Part shown: piece by piece, positions 46,015-58,313 of the stretch
Position numbering within the stretch: the stretch's first letter is position 1
How the letters are laid out: each line of letters begins with the position of its first letter
Assembly (NCBI RefSeq): GCF_019929345.1
Contig: NZ_JAHZPJ010000004.1
Span: forward strand, 82,104-146,103
Origin: Streptococcus oralis
GTDB lineage: Bacteria > Bacillota > Bacilli > Lactobacillales > Streptococcaceae
Direction: 5' to 3'
Length of the DNA stretch: 64,000 nucleotides
Position numbers and translations under genes: made by a program
Notes under the pieces: generated by a model
Databases searched by the model: none
What the model was told of the DNA's origin: nothing
What the model saw: only the letters and a program-made list of their open reading frames with translations

Positions 46015-46496
46015 TGGCAAAAAAAGTTAAGATTAAGAAAACCTTGGTCGAACAGATCTTGACCAAGGCGGGGATTGAGCACACAGGGATTCAAATCAAT
46101 GCACTTGAGGGTGAACTTCCTTCGGAATATGATCGAACACATGTCTTTAAAACCTTGGCTCTGCTGGGTGATAAGACGGGGCCAATCATCGGAATCGTTC
46201 CCATAACAGAACACCTCGCTGAGAAAAAACTAGCAAAGGTTTCTGGTAATAAAAAAGTCAGCATGATTCCACAAAAAGATCTGGAAAAAACGACAGGCTA
46301 TATTCATGGGGCTAATAACCCCGTCGGCATTCGCCAAAAACACAATTATCCTATTTTTATTGATCAGACTGCTTTGGATTTAGACAAAATGATTGTCTCT
46401 GCTGGAGAAGTCGGGCATAGTATCATCATCCGACCTCAAGACTTAGCCAGCTTTGTAAAAGCGGACTTTGCTGACATCTTGGAGGAAAACAACTGA
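46014..46496 (+). CDS. ybaK: YbaK/EbsC-type Cys-tRNA(Pro) deacylase
   Basis: 160 residues; KTLALLGD, VPITEHLAEKKLAKVSG and TGYIHGANNPVGIRQK fit the YbaK family, which hydrolyses Cys-tRNA(Pro) after mischarging. Overlaps its upstream neighbour by 1 nt and its downstream neighbour by 1 nt. Confidence 0.9.
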   Translation: MAKKVKIKKTLVEQILTKAGIEHTGIQINALEGELPSEYDRTHVFKTLALLGDKTGPIIGIVPITEHLAEKKLAKVSGNKKVSMIPQKDLEKTTGYIHGANNPVGIRQKHNYPIFIDQTALDLDKMIVSAGEVGHSIIIRPQDLASFVKADFADILEENN

Positions 46497-47119
46497 TGAA
46501 ACTCTATTTTGTCCGTCATGGTCGGACTGTCTGGAATCTTGAAGGACGTTTTCAAGGTGCTAGCGGCGACTCTCCTCTTCTTCCAGAGTCCATTGACGTT
46601 TTAAAACAACTGGGGCAGTATCTCAAGGAAATTCCTTTTGATACGATTTATTCTAGTGATTTACCCAGAGCAGTTAAATCTGCTGAAATTATCCAAAGTC
46701 AACTCCAGCCCCCTTGTCCTTTAAAGAGCATTCCTGACCTACGTGAATGGCAACTTGGCAAACTAGAGGGCTTAAAAATTGCTACGCTTAATGCCATCTA
46801 CCCACAACAAATCAAGGCCTTTCGCTCTAATCTGGCTCAGTTTGATACGAGGATGTTTGAAGCCGAATCTCTCTACTCTACGACTCAGCGAACCATTCAG
46901 TTTATCAAATCTCTGAAAGAAAGTCCGGCTGAAAACATTCTGATCGTTGGTCATGGGGCAAATCTCACTGCTAGCCTGCGTACACTCTTAGGCTATAAAG
47001 AAGCTCACCTTCGCAAAGATGGAGGCTTGGCCAATGCTAGTCTGACAGTTTTAGAGACCGATGATTTTGAAACCTTCACTCTGGAAAGATGGAATGACAC
47101 TTCCTATCAAGAAAAATAA
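46496..47119 (+). CDS. Histidine-phosphatase (phosphoglycerate-mutase superfamily) protein
   Basis: 207 residues; FVRHGRTVWNLEGRFQG contains the phosphohistidine RHG, with SSDLPRAVKSAE, LREWQLGKLEG and VGHGANLTA as later active-site elements. A phosphomonoesterase of uncertain substrate. Last of the DUF368-ybaK-phosphatase unit. Confidence 0.88.
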   Translation: MKLYFVRHGRTVWNLEGRFQGASGDSPLLPESIDVLKQLGQYLKEIPFDTIYSSDLPRAVKSAEIIQSQLQPPCPLKSIPDLREWQLGKLEGLKIATLNAIYPQQIKAFRSNLAQFDTRMFEAESLYSTTQRTIQFIKSLKESPAENILIVGHGANLTASLRTLLGYKEAHLRKDGGLANASLTVLETDDFETFTLERWNDTSYQEK

Positions 47120-47248
47120 TGGAACTTGATCTTAATAGTCAAGTTCTTTTTAGTTTTCAAAGAATATCCGTGAATTTCTCTGCTATTTATGATAAAATGG
47201 GAGTATCGCAAAAAATGACTCATCGTATCAAATTTTGAGTAAAATTAG

Positions 47249-48748
<1,500 letters not shown>

Positions 48749-48756
48749 ACTCTTAT

Positions 48757-48781
48757 CTCTGGTACTTGCCAGAGGTTTTTT
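48757..48781 (+). terminator. Terminator of lysS
   Basis: CTCTGG/CCAGAG stem with 6-nt loop followed by TTTTTT. Confidence 0.8.
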
Positions 48782-48786
48782 GATGC

Positions 48787-48819
48787 AAAAAGAGACTGAG
48801 GAAAAACTCAATCTCTTTT
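48787..48819 (-). terminator. Terminator of the amino-acid ABC operon
   Basis: AAAAGAGA-TGAG/CTCA-TCTCTTTT stem with one mismatch; convergent to lysS. Confidence 0.75.
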
Positions 48820-48820
48820 C

Positions 48821-49660
48821 TTATTCTTGATTTTTAACTTGACTGGTGACTACATCTTCCCCAAACCATTTCTGGCTGATTTCCTGGAATTTTCCTTCTT
48901 GGTATAATGATACAAAGGCTTGATTCAGAGCATCTAGCAAAGTTTTATCAGCAGGTCTAACACCCACTGCAAAAGCTTCACTTTCAAATCCAGCTGAAAA
49001 GACATTGTAGTCATTTAATATTCCTTCAGACTGGAGGTAATAATTGGCATATACCCGGTCAATCAACAAGGCATCAATCCGATCATTTTTCAAATCAATC
49101 AAGGCTTCATTGAAACTTTGGTATTGATTGGCCTTCTGATCTTTTACCTTATTTTTTAGCAAATCTGGCTGCGCTTCAAAGTCTAAGTAACCAGAAGATC
49201 CAGCCTGGGCTCCTAAAACTTTGTCAGTCATATCCTGAACTGAGTGGATATTTTGAGACTTTTTAGAGACCAAAACTTGTTGATTTTCCATGTAAGGAAT
49301 GGTAAAGGCAACCTTCTCTTTCCGTTCATCTGTAGCTGTATAGCCATTCCAGATGGCATCAATGGTACCATTTTGTAGTTCGGTTTCTTTCATATCCCAG
49401 TCGATGGGTTGAAATTTAATCTGAATTCCAAGCTTTTCAGAAACAGCTTGGGCTAGGTCAATATCAAAACCTGCATACTGGCCATTCTTTTCCTCAAATC
49501 CCATGGGAACAAAGGTATTGTCAAAGCCAATGGTAATGCTACCCTGCTTTTGATATTTGGACCAATTATCCTGATTTGGATCACTTGCCTTCTGAGTACA
49601 AGCCGTCAGGAAAAAGCTAAAGAACAGAGCAAGTACAAGGGCAATTTTCTTTCTCTTCAT
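48821..49660 (-). CDS. Polar amino-acid ABC transporter binding lipoprotein
   Basis: 279 residues. A signal peptide with lipobox LTAC is followed by an SBP_bac_3 fold: ITIGFDNTFVPMGFEE, YAGFDIDLAQAVSEKLG, and GTIDAIWNGYTATDERKEKV. Binds a polar amino acid; specificity not readable. Start ATG at 49660 with GGAGGTG rather than GTG six bases upstream. Operon permease-ATPase-SBP. Confidence 0.9.
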   Translation of the reverse strand: MKRKKIALVLALFFSFFLTACTQKASDPNQDNWSKYQKQGSITIGFDNTFVPMGFEEKNGQYAGFDIDLAQAVSEKLGIQIKFQPIDWDMKETELQNGTIDAIWNGYTATDERKEKVAFTIPYMENQQVLVSKKSQNIHSVQDMTDKVLGAQAGSSGYLDFEAQPDLLKNKVKDQKANQYQSFNEALIDLKNDRIDALLIDRVYANYYLQSEGILNDYNVFSAGFESEAFAVGVRPADKTLLDALNQAFVSLYQEGKFQEISQKWFGEDVVTSQVKNQE

Positions 49661-49675
49661 AGGCACCTCCTACTC

Positions 49676-50305
49676 CTACTTTGAATCAACCTTAAGGATC
49701 TGATCAGCAATGTTTTCCGCAAACTGAAAATCGTGGGTAACAACAATCTGGGTCATCCCACGATCTTTATTTTGAAGGATAAGTTTTTCTACTTCTAATC
49801 GCAACTCTGGATCTAAGGCTGATGTAGGTTCATCATATCCAATAATTTCTGGTTTTATCATCATAGCGCGCGCTAAAGCTACCCGTTGTTTTTGCCCACC
49901 TGAAAGTGAGAATGGAAAGGCATCTGCATGTCCTGCTAACCCAAGTTGTTCTAACAAACCACGCGCCTTCTTCTCAGCAACTTCCTTCTCCATTCTCATC
50001 GTTTTTATGGGCGACAGAGTTAAGTTATCTAGAACTGACAAATGCGGAAAGAGTTGAAAATCTTGAAAAACAAATCCCAGAAGATTGCGCTTTTCTAGTT
50101 CGTCTATAGCTAGCGATTCGCCGTTATAGTAAATTTCCCCTGAATCGATGGTTTCCAATCCAGCTAGCATACGTAACAAAGTGGTCTTTCCGCCTCCTGA
50201 TGGACCTACGATTGCAAGGATTTGCTTTTCAGGAATTGATAGGCTGAAATTGGTTAAGATTTGTTTGCCACCAAAGGCCTTGTTGATATTTCGTAATTCT
50301 AACAT
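49676..50305 (-). CDS. Polar amino-acid ABC transporter ATPase
   Basis: 209 residues from ATG at 50305 with TAGGAGG. Walker A GPSGGGKTT, signature LSGGQKQR, Walker B IIGYDEPTSALD (Gly-Tyr before Asp), His-switch VVTHDFQFA. Pairs with the adjacent permease and SBP. Confidence 0.93.
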   Translation of the reverse strand: MLELRNINKAFGGKQILTNFSLSIPEKQILAIVGPSGGGKTTLLRMLAGLETIDSGEIYYNGESLAIDELEKRNLLGFVFQDFQLFPHLSVLDNLTLSPIKTMRMEKEVAEKKARGLLEQLGLAGHADAFPFSLSGGQKQRVALARAMMIKPEIIGYDEPTSALDPELRLEVEKLILQNKDRGMTQIVVTHDFQFAENIADQILKVDSK

Positions 50306-50315
50306 AGCAATCCTC

Positions 50316-50957
50316 CTATCTGTAATAACTGTACTTCTTCTCAAGTTTTTTCGCTACAATGGTTACAAGACCAATCATAATCAAATAAATCGCTCCAGCT
50401 AAAAACATAGGAACAAGACTAGCATCTCGATTGGCTGCTGTCCGACTTGCCAAAATCAAATCTGAAATCCCCAAAGCATAGACCAAAGAAGTATCCTTGA
50501 CCAAACTCATAATCTCATTAAAAACACTCGGTAAGACAATCTTTGTAACCTGAGGCAAAATAATATAGCGCACTGTGTCAAAAGGACTAAACTTCAAGAC
50601 CTTAGCAGCCTCATATTGACCTTTAGGTATGGTTTCAATCCCACCACGAAAGATTTCAGCAAAGTAGGCTGCATAGTTCAGTACAAAAGCGATCACAGCA
50701 GCAGGCAGACGATCTAAACGTATCCCGATGCTAGGGAGAACATAGTAAATAAAGATTAATTGCAAGAGCAAGGGAGTCCCTCGCATCACCCAAATATAAA
50801 GGTCAATGAGATAATGGAGGGGTTTCCAACGGACTTGCAAAGCAAAGGCAACGACAATACCTAAAGGAATTGAAAAAATTAAAACCAGAGCAAAGACTTG
50901 AAGTGTCATACTTGCACCGTTCAATAAACTTGGTAATATCTCAAACATATAAGACAT
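50316..50957 (-). CDS. Polar amino-acid ABC transporter permease
   Basis: 213 residues from ATG at 50957 with TAGGAGG. HisM-type permease with five spans and the EAA loop YEAAKVLKFSPFDTVRYIILP. First gene of the operon. Confidence 0.92.
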   Translation of the reverse strand: MSYMFEILPSLLNGASMTLQVFALVLIFSIPLGIVVAFALQVRWKPLHYLIDLYIWVMRGTPLLLQLIFIYYVLPSIGIRLDRLPAAVIAFVLNYAAYFAEIFRGGIETIPKGQYEAAKVLKFSPFDTVRYIILPQVTKIVLPSVFNEIMSLVKDTSLVYALGISDLILASRTAANRDASLVPMFLAGAIYLIMIGLVTIVAKKLEKKYSYYR

Positions 50958-51005
50958 ACTGCACCTCCTAAAAATTATTGTTCCTATTATAGCATAAATA
51001 AACAA

Positions 51006-52009
51006 TTTAGCAATGGTTTTTGTAAAAAAATTCTCTTTCTTTTAAAAAATAAAACAGTATGAAACTTTCATAATAAAACTAGTTTTCCTGCCCTTAAAAT
51101 TGGAGGCTCTAACTACTTTTGAACCAGTACTTGATTTTATTCAATAGAGTCTTAAAATTATTAGGTTAACCAATAAAGGCTAATCGCATACTTAATTTGT
51201 CTAATTAAACAGGTTCAAGTACTCCCTTTTTAACTGCATAACAAACATCTCTGTACTATATTTATTGTTCACTGCCAACAAATATAGTACAGAGATGCAC
51301 CACAATTATACAATAAAAAGATAAACTTTTGATACTAACTCCCCCAGAGAATCTTCATCTGACTAAGGGTTATAAAAAATAAATCCTACGGAGAGGTTAC
51401 GTCCACACTTGAAGATGAGATTGAACGAAAAACAAACTATCCACCAATACTAAAAGAGACAGTCTAAAAATCCTCATGCTCTCAAAAAACAAATATAAAA
51501 TCATTTAAAACTATAGTTCATTTCACTATCGGAACTTCTATTTCTTACTACTTCGAAGAAGTTAATCGCTAGTCACTGAGAGTTGGATACTATAGAAAAA
51601 GTCATCAGTTTTCTGTATAAGCATGGGTATCAAGTTATTAAAATTGTTATAGGATCTGTAAATATTTCACCAATACATATCTGATTGATGAATTCAATCT
51701 AAAAACAGTAAGATCTCTCATCCATCAAATTTACATACGGATGAATATTTTGAATATGATACAGAGTTCTTAGACTTACGCGACTATGCTATCTGTTCAT
51801 CTGATTCAGATTCTTCATTTTTCTAAAAAATCTCTTTTATTTTAATCTCTAGTTCAACTTCTAAAAAGAAAATAATGCCTTTTAAACAGTAGCTAATATT
51901 GTGAAAAGTTTGAAAAGTTCAAACATAAAAGAAGAGGGTAACGATTTACTATTTAAAGTCATCTGTATAAAGATATTTTCAAATCAATAGAATTTAACTT
52001 CCCATCCTC
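51006..52009. other. Gene-free decayed interval
   Basis: About 1 kb without a supported gene. It holds a strong 18-bp inverted repeat (51246-51297) and short in-frame scraps such as IEKVISFLYKHGYQVIKIV near 51590-51660 interrupted by stops, suggesting a degraded gene. I cannot name the ancestor. Confidence 0.55.
51246..51297. repeat. Perfect 18-bp inverted repeat
   Basis: CATCTCTGTACTATATTT (51246-51263) is exactly complementary to 51280-51297 with a 16-nt loop. It has no T tract, so it is not a normal terminator. Confidence 0.75.
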
Positions 52010-53344
52010 TTAAAAAATATCAAAAAGGAGCTTGACATTGAGAATGGTTAAGATAATGGAAACTGCGTAGCCTAGGATTGTGTTCCACTTAGCATTGGTA
52101 AATTCTCCCATCAGTGACTTCTTAGAGGTCAGATAAATTAAGGGGAAGATTGAAAACGGAAGAGCGATTGACAGAAAGACCTGTGAATAGACCAATAACT
52201 GATCCAAGGTTTTTTCTTGATGTCCAAACAAAACGGCGACTATAATCACAGGTAGCAAGGCAAAAATACGTGTACCGATACGGATAATCCACTGAGGTAA
52301 TTTCAGATGCAAGAAACCTTCCATAACAATCTGTCCTGTCAAAGTACCTGTAATGGTCGAATTTTGTCCACTTGCTAAGAGGGCTAGTGCAAATAAAGTT
52401 GACAGAGTTGAACTAGCTATCGCTCCTGCTATCGTCGAATCCTGTAAAGCATTGTACATTTGAGAGAAAGCTGAAATTTCAGATGCATGACCAAAAAAGA
52501 GGGAGGCACCTAAAATGAGAAGCAAGGAATTGACAATAAAGGCTAGGGACAGCTGAAGATTTGAATCCCAGGTCATAAAACGCACGGCTTTTCGAACATC
52601 CTTCTTATCTTTGTGATTGATTTTCCTTGTTTGGGATAGGGATGAATGAAGATAGAGATTATGGGGCATGACTGTCGCACCCACAATTCCTAGAGCCAAG
52701 GTCAATTGGCTTTCATGACCTGGCAATGGTGTCTCAAATAATGTAGGAGTCGGTAAATAACCACCAAAAATACCCTGAATACTTGGACTGGATAAGGCCA
52801 CCAGATAGGTAAAGATGGCTAATATGGTTAAAATAAGGGTCGTAACAATGGCTTCAATTTTTTTGAAGCCAAATTTCATCAACAACAACAAAAGAAATAC
52901 ATCCAAAACGGTTAAGAGGATAGCGACCATAATCGGTATCTTAAATAAAAGATTTAAAGCAATCGCTGAACCTAAAACCTCGGCTAAATCTGTCGCCATT
53001 AAAGCTAATTCTAAAATCACCCACAAACTATAGCGAAGCCACTTGGGAGCATGATGAGCTGTTGCCTGTGCTAGGTCCATCTTAGTTACGATACCGAGCT
53101 TTCCAGCCATCTGTTGTAGTTGCATGGCAATGATGGATGAAATCAAAATAACAAATAAGAGACTATATTTGTAGGAAGCACCACCAACCACACTAGTAAT
53201 CCAGTTTCCAGGATCCATGTAGCCAACTGCTACAAGAGCTCCAGGTCCTAAAAATGCTTTTAGATTTTGCCAAAAATGATTGTTATTCGGAGTTTCAATG
53301 GATTGATTGATCTCAGAAAGAGAGACTTTTTTGTAAGAAGACAT
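52010..53344 (-). CDS. mntH: Nramp-family Mn2+/H+ symporter MntH
   Basis: 444 residues, 11 membrane segments, with the metal-site motif GYMDPGNWIT (DPGN) in TM1 and the AxxMPH motif (VGATVMPHNLYLHSSL) in TM6. Imports manganese or iron. Start ATG at 53344, no strong Shine-Dalgarno. A PerR/Fur-like box overlaps its likely -35. Confidence 0.93.
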   Translation of the reverse strand: MSSYKKVSLSEINQSIETPNNNHFWQNLKAFLGPGALVAVGYMDPGNWITSVVGGASYKYSLLFVILISSIIAMQLQQMAGKLGIVTKMDLAQATAHHAPKWLRYSLWVILELALMATDLAEVLGSAIALNLLFKIPIMVAILLTVLDVFLLLLLMKFGFKKIEAIVTTLILTILAIFTYLVALSSPSIQGIFGGYLPTPTLFETPLPGHESQLTLALGIVGATVMPHNLYLHSSLSQTRKINHKDKKDVRKAVRFMTWDSNLQLSLAFIVNSLLLILGASLFFGHASEISAFSQMYNALQDSTIAGAIASSTLSTLFALALLASGQNSTITGTLTGQIVMEGFLHLKLPQWIIRIGTRIFALLPVIIVAVLFGHQEKTLDQLLVYSQVFLSIALPFSIFPLIYLTSKKSLMGEFTNAKWNTILGYAVSIILTILNVKLLFDIF

Positions 53345-53439
53345 CGGAACTTTACACTTTCTAATCTGTCTTTAGCTATTTTCTTAATGGAATTTTTGAA
53401 AATATAATGAAAATAGTTTCCTATTTCCAATTCTTCCTT

Positions 53440-53467
53440 ATTATATCACATTTTAGAATGATTCTTA
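53440..53467 (-). promoter_or_regulatory. mntH promoter with PerR/Fur-like box
   Basis: -10 TATAAT at 53440-53445 with a weak -35 TTAAGA 17 bp upstream. The box TTAGAAT-G-ATTCTTA (53453-53467) covers spacer and -35 and matches TTANAATNATTNTAA at all fixed positions but one. Repression by a Fur-family metal or peroxide sensor is likely. Confidence 0.6.
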
Positions 53468-53508
53468 AGGAAAGAATGATAGTTCAAATAAGCAATATCT
53501 GTATTGCA

Positions 53509-53536
53509 AAAGCCAGCGTTTTCTGACGCTGGCTTT
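53509..53536 (-). terminator. Terminator of the pyrimidine operon
   Basis: AAAGCCAGCGT/ACGCTGGCTTT, 11-bp perfect stem, 6-nt loop, just past the carB stop. Confidence 0.85.
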
Positions 53537-53560
53537 AAAACTGTGAAAATTCTTTCTCAA

Positions 53561-56500
53561 CTAGATCGCTTCTGTGACAAAACTACGACTTTCTAGCACC
53601 TTGAGCATGGCATTAGCTGTATCTAGGGCTGTGAAGAGGGGCACACCGTGTTCAATAGCCGAACGGCGGATTTGCTCACCATCTTCATCAGCAGTTCGTT
53701 TAGTTCCGACAGTATTGATGATCGCTTGGATTTTTCCTTTGCGAACAAAGCTTGGGATATCCTTATCGTCATCACCTATCTTACCAACAGGTTGAGCTTG
53801 CAGTCCATGACTAGCAAAGAAAGCTGCTGTCCCTTCTGTCGCGAGGATACCGTAACCGATATTTTGGAAACGACGAGCTAAGTCCAAGGCTTCATCTTTT
53901 GCATCATCAGCGATGGTAAAGACTACATTTCCAAAGGTTGGCAAGTGTAGGTAAGAAGCTTCAAAGGCTTTATAGAGAGCTTTTTCCAAAGTAGTATCAG
54001 ATCCCATAACTTCCCCTGTTGACTTCATTTCAGGACCAAGCAAGCTATCTACCTTAGCTAGTTTCGTAAAGGAGAAGACAGGTGCCTTGATATGAACGCG
54101 AGTGCTTTCTGGATAAAGTCCATCTTGGTAGCCAAGTTCTTCAAGACTTTGACCAAGAATGAGCTTGGTCGCTACCTGAGCCATAGGAATATTAGTTACC
54201 TTAGAAAGGAATGGCACCGTACGGCTGGCACGTGGATTGACCTCAATAACATAGACTTTTTCATCCTTGATGACAAACTGGATGTTCATCATCCCAAGAC
54301 AGTTAAGACCGATTGCTAGGCATTTGGTGTAGTCTGCGATTGTTTCTTGGACTTTTTGAGACAAGGTTTGTGGTGGGTAAACGGCCATTGAGTCACCTGA
54401 GTGGACACCGGCACGTTCGATATGTTCCATGATACCAGGGATGAGAACATTTTCTCCATCTGAAATGGCATCGACTTCACACTCCTGACCAACTATGTAT
54501 GAGTCAACAAGGACTGGGTGGTCTGGACTAGCCTTAACAGCGGTACGCATGTAAGAACGAAGATCTTCTTCATTTTCAACGATTTCCATGGCACGTCCAC
54601 CCAAGACATAAGATGGACGAACGAGGACTGGGAAACCAATTTTGCGAGCTGCAAGCACAGCTTCTTCTTCATTAGTCGCTGTTTGGCCAGGTGGCTGTGG
54701 AATATCCAAGTCTTTGAGGGCTTGCTCAAAGAGGTCGCGGTCTTCCGCGCGATCCAAGTCAGCAACTTGTGTACCAAGGATAGTCACACCTGCTTTTGCC
54801 AAGGGCTCCGCAAGGTTGATGGCTGTTTGACCACCGAACTGAACGATAACCCCTTTTGGTTGCTCCAAGTCGATAACATTCATGACATCTTCAAAAGTTA
54901 ATGGCTCAAAGTAGAGCTTATCAGATACAGAGAAGTCCGTAGAAACGGTCTCTGGATTTGAGTTCATGATGATAGCTTCATAGCCAGCTGCTTGGATAGC
55001 CTTAACAGAGTGAACAGTCGCGTAGTCAAACTCAACCCCTTGACCGATACGGATTGGACCTGAACCTAGGACTAGGACAGATTCCTTATCAGACTTGATA
55101 GATTCATTTTCCCAGCCATAGGTTGAATAGAAGTATGGTGTTTCAGAGTCAAATTCTGCCGCACAGGTATCGACCATCTTATAGACTGGAACAATCTTGT
55201 TTTCCAAACGTAGTTGGCGAACTTGGTCAGCTGTCGTTTCCCAAAGCTCCGCAATCTTACGGTCTGAAAATCCATTGAGTTTGGCAGTTTTCAAGACTTC
55301 TAGATCTTGTGGATGGGCACCTAACTCTTGCTCAATTTCAAAGATGTGCAAGAGTTTATCCAGATAGAAGATATCAATCTTGGTCAATTCAGCAATTTCT
55401 TCTGGTGTGTAGCCACGGCGAATGGCTTCTGATACGTAGAAGAGACGGTCATCTTGGGCTTTCACAACTTTTTCAATCAAGGCATCATCAGAAACGGCTG
55501 CAAGTTCAGGCATTTCATTGTGGTGAACCCCAATTTCAAGAGAGCGACATGCCTTGAGAAGTGACTCCTCAATGTTACGACCAATGGCCATGACTTCCCC
55601 AGTTGCCTTCATCTGGGTCCCAAGACGACGCTCACCTTTTTCAAACTTGTCAAATGGAAAACGTGGAATCTTAGCAACGACGTAGTCAAGGGCTGGCTCA
55701 AACATGGCGTAGGTTGAACCTGTAACTGGATTGATGACCTCATCCAAGGTCAAACCGACGGCTATCTTAGCAGCTAACTTAGCAATCGGATACCCTGTCG
55801 CCTTAGAAGCAAGCGCTGACGAACGCGATACACGAGGGTTTACTTCGATGACATAATACTTAAAACTGTGTGGATCAAGAGCCAGTTGAACATTACATCC
55901 ACCTTCAATTTTGAGAGCACGAATGATGCTCAAGCTCGCGTCACGTAGCATTTGGTTTTCATAGTCTGACATGGTTTGCGCAGGGGCAAATACAATGGAA
56001 TCCCCTGTGTGAATCCCAACGGGGTCAAAGTTTTCCATGTTACAAACAACAAGGGCATTGTCAGCTGAGTCGCGCATCACTTCGTACTCAATTTCCTTGA
56101 AACCTGCGATTGAACGTTCAATCAAACATTGGGTAACAGGTGACAGTTTCAACCCATTTTCAGCGATTTCACGCAATTCTTCCTCGTTGGCACACATACC
56201 ACCACCAGTACCACCAAGTGTGAAAGCTGGACGAACGATGACTGGGTAACCAATTGTTGCTGCAAAGGCCACTGCTTCTTCCACCGTGTTGACAATTTCA
56301 GATTCAGGGATCGGCTGCTCAAGCTCTTCCATCAATTGTTTAAAGAGGTCACGGTCCTCCGCTTGGTCGATGGCAGACAATTTAGTACCTAGAAGTTCGA
56401 CACCGAGCTCATCTAGGATACCATTTTTAGACAATTCCATGGCCATATTGAGCCCTGTCTGACCACCAAGGGTTGGGAGCAAGGCATCTGGACGTTCCTT

Positions 56501-56737
56501 ACGGAGAATACGTGTCACAAACTCGAGTGTAATCGGTTCGATGTAGACCTTGTCTGCAATCTCCTTATCCGTCATGATAGTAGCAGGATTTGAGTTCACC
56601 AAGACAACCTCGTAACCTTCTTCTTTCAAAGACAAGCAAGCCTGGGTCCCAGCATAGTCAAACTCAGCAGCCTGACCAATAATAATCGGACCAGAACCAA
56701 TCACCATAATTTTTTGAATATCAGTACGTTTAGGCAT
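53561..56737 (-). CDS. carB: Carbamoyl-phosphate synthase, large subunit
   Basis: 1058 residues, two homologous ATP-grasp halves ([17 protein letters not shown] and [16 protein letters not shown]) plus a C-terminal MGS-like allosteric domain. Makes carbamoyl phosphate with CarA for UMP and arginine. Separated from carA by an unusually long 447-nt gap; the ATG at 56737 has no obvious Shine-Dalgarno site. Confidence 0.97.
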   Translation of the reverse strand: MPKRTDIQKIMVIGSGPIIIGQAAEFDYAGTQACLSLKEEGYEVVLVNSNPATIMTDKEIADKVYIEPITLEFVTRILRKERPDALLPTLGGQTGLNMAMELSKNGILDELGVELLGTKLSAIDQAEDRDLFKQLMEELEQPIPESEIVNTVEEAVAFAATIGYPVIVRPAFTLGGTGGGMCANEEELREIAENGLKLSPVTQCLIERSIAGFKEIEYEVMRDSADNALVVCNMENFDPVGIHTGDSIVFAPAQTMSDYENQMLRDASLSIIRALKIEGGCNVQLALDPHSFKYYVIEVNPRVSRSSALASKATGYPIAKLAAKIAVGLTLDEVINPVTGSTYAMFEPALDYVVAKIPRFPFDKFEKGERRLGTQMKATGEVMAIGRNIEESLLKACRSLEIGVHHNEMPELAAVSDDALIEKVVKAQDDRLFYVSEAIRRGYTPEEIAELTKIDIFYLDKLLHIFEIEQELGAHPQDLEVLKTAKLNGFSDRKIAELWETTADQVRQLRLENKIVPVYKMVDTCAAEFDSETPYFYSTYGWENESIKSDKESVLVLGSGPIRIGQGVEFDYATVHSVKAIQAAGYEAIIMNSNPETVSTDFSVSDKLYFEPLTFEDVMNVIDLEQPKGVIVQFGGQTAINLAEPLAKAGVTILGTQVADLDRAEDRDLFEQALKDLDIPQPPGQTATNEEEAVLAARKIGFPVLVRPSYVLGGRAMEIVENEEDLRSYMRTAVKASPDHPVLVDSYIVGQECEVDAISDGENVLIPGIMEHIERAGVHSGDSMAVYPPQTLSQKVQETIADYTKCLAIGLNCLGMMNIQFVIKDEKVYVIEVNPRASRTVPFLSKVTNIPMAQVATKLILGQSLEELGYQDGLYPESTRVHIKAPVFSFTKLAKVDSLLGPEMKSTGEVMGSDTTLEKALYKAFEASYLHLPTFGNVVFTIADDAKDEALDLARRFQNIGYGILATEGTAAFFASHGLQAQPVGKIGDDDKDIPSFVRKGKIQAIINTVGTKRTADEDGEQIRRSAIEHGVPLFTALDTANAMLKVLESRSFVTEAI

Positions 56738-57184
56738 AGTTTATGATACAAAGCCCGTCAAGAACAAAGTGAAAATAGGAAACTCGGTGCAGACGCCTTC
56801 AGCGTCAAGACGATGTTTATCTTTTTCACACAGTTCTTAGGGCGTGTTCACTTCCGCGAACAATGTATCTTCTCCTTTCTATTCGTCGCCTCACAGAGCG
56901 ACATTAAATAAATTCTCCGACGATTTTTTAGAGAAACGATATTTTTCGATAAAAAATCTAGTGCAGGGAGTTTTTAGTTCGCCCGATAGCGACTAAAAGA
57001 AACGACCTGCCTTTCTATTCGGCAACTCTCAGGTTGCCATTAAATAAGATACAAAGGACGAATAGAAAGCGATTGAATTTTAGGAAACCAAGGAAGGATT
57101 GACAATCCAAGTTGATTTCTCTAAATTCCGAGCTTTCCGTCCGTGTTCAGTTACATAAATTCTCCGACGAGCTCTTACTCGTTC
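56738..57184 (-). promoter_or_regulatory. Long structured carA-carB intergenic region
   Basis: No gene. Two copies of one module (56874-56911 and 57010-57046): a conserved TTATTTAATG, a variable hairpin (GTCGC..GCGAC or GGCAAC..GTTGCC) and a conserved CGAATAGAAAGG, read on the minus strand. A related GGAGAATTTAT fragment precedes each or lies near 57150. Looks like an RNA element controlling carB. Confidence 0.5.
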
Positions 57185-58264
57185 TTAGTTTGCTTGTTTA
57201 AAAACTTCCATCATCTCGATAAACTCGTCAAATAGGTAGCTTGCGTCGTGTGGACCAGGAGCTGCATCTGGGTGGAATTGAACAGAGAAACCTGGTTGGT
57301 ATCTGTGACGAACTCCTTCAACTGATTTGTCATTGATTTCTTCGTGGGTGATAATCAAGTGCTCTGGCAAGTCCTCACGGCTGACTGCATAACCGTGGTT
57401 TTGGCTAGTAAAGTCTACGCGTCCTGTTGCAATTTCACGTACCGCGTGGTTAAATCCTCGGTGACCAAATTTCATCTTGTAGGTCTTAGCACCGTTTGCC
57501 ATAGCAAAGAGTTGGTGTCCCATACAAATACCGAAAATTGGAATTTTCCCTTGCACACCACGAATCATGTCCAGTGCTTCTGGAACGTCTTCTGGGTTAC
57601 CTGGACCATTTGACAACATAACTCCATCAGGATTGAGGTGGAGAATTTCTTCTGCCGTTGTTGAATACGGAACAACCGTCACATTACAGTTACGCTTAGA
57701 AAGTTCACGTAGGATTGAGTGCTTGAGCCCAAAGTCTACTAAGACCACACTCAAACCAACTCCAGGAGCTGGATAGGAAGTTTTAGTAGAAACCTGCTTA
57801 ATATTGTCTGTCGGCAAGACTGTTGCTTGGAGCTGGTCCGTCACATGGTCCATACTGTCCCCAACATGAGTCAAAGTTGCACGCATAGTACCATGCTTAC
57901 GGATAATCTTGGTAAGTGCACGCGTATCAATCCCTGAAATACCAGGAATTTTCTTGGCTTTCAAAAATTCATCCAAGGTCATTTGGTTGCGCCAGTTGCT
58001 AGCTCGACGTGCCTCTTCGAAAACGACAACTCCCTTACAAGTTGGAATGATGGATTCGTAATCATCACGGTTAATGCCATAATTTCCTACCAAAGGATAG
58101 GTAAAGGTCAAGATTTGTCCATTATAAGACTGGTCTGTAATGGACTCTTGGTAGCCGGTCATCCCTGTGTTAAAGACGATCTCACCTGTTACATCAATAT
58201 CTGCTCCGAAGGCCTTGCCTTCAAAAACTGTGCCATCTTCTAATACTAGAAGTCTTTTTGTCAT
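57185..58264 (-). CDS. carA: Carbamoyl-phosphate synthase, small subunit
   Basis: 359 residues; C-terminal glutamine amidotransferase with nucleophile in [13 protein letters not shown] and the His-Glu pair near the end ([15 protein letters not shown]). Supplies ammonia to CarB. Follows pyrB by 49 nt. Confidence 0.96.
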   Translation of the reverse strand: MTKRLLVLEDGTVFEGKAFGADIDVTGEIVFNTGMTGYQESITDQSYNGQILTFTYPLVGNYGINRDDYESIIPTCKGVVVFEEARRASNWRNQMTLDEFLKAKKIPGISGIDTRALTKIIRKHGTMRATLTHVGDSMDHVTDQLQATVLPTDNIKQVSTKTSYPAPGVGLSVVLVDFGLKHSILRELSKRNCNVTVVPYSTTAEEILHLNPDGVMLSNGPGNPEDVPEALDMIRGVQGKIPIFGICMGHQLFAMANGAKTYKMKFGHRGFNHAVREIATGRVDFTSQNHGYAVSREDLPEHLIITHEEINDKSVEGVRHRYQPGFSVQFHPDAAPGPHDASYLFDEFIEMMEVFKQAN

Positions 58265-58313
58265 ATTTTCACCTCTCGTGGACGCTCACTGGCGTCTTTT
58301 AACGTCTTGTGTT

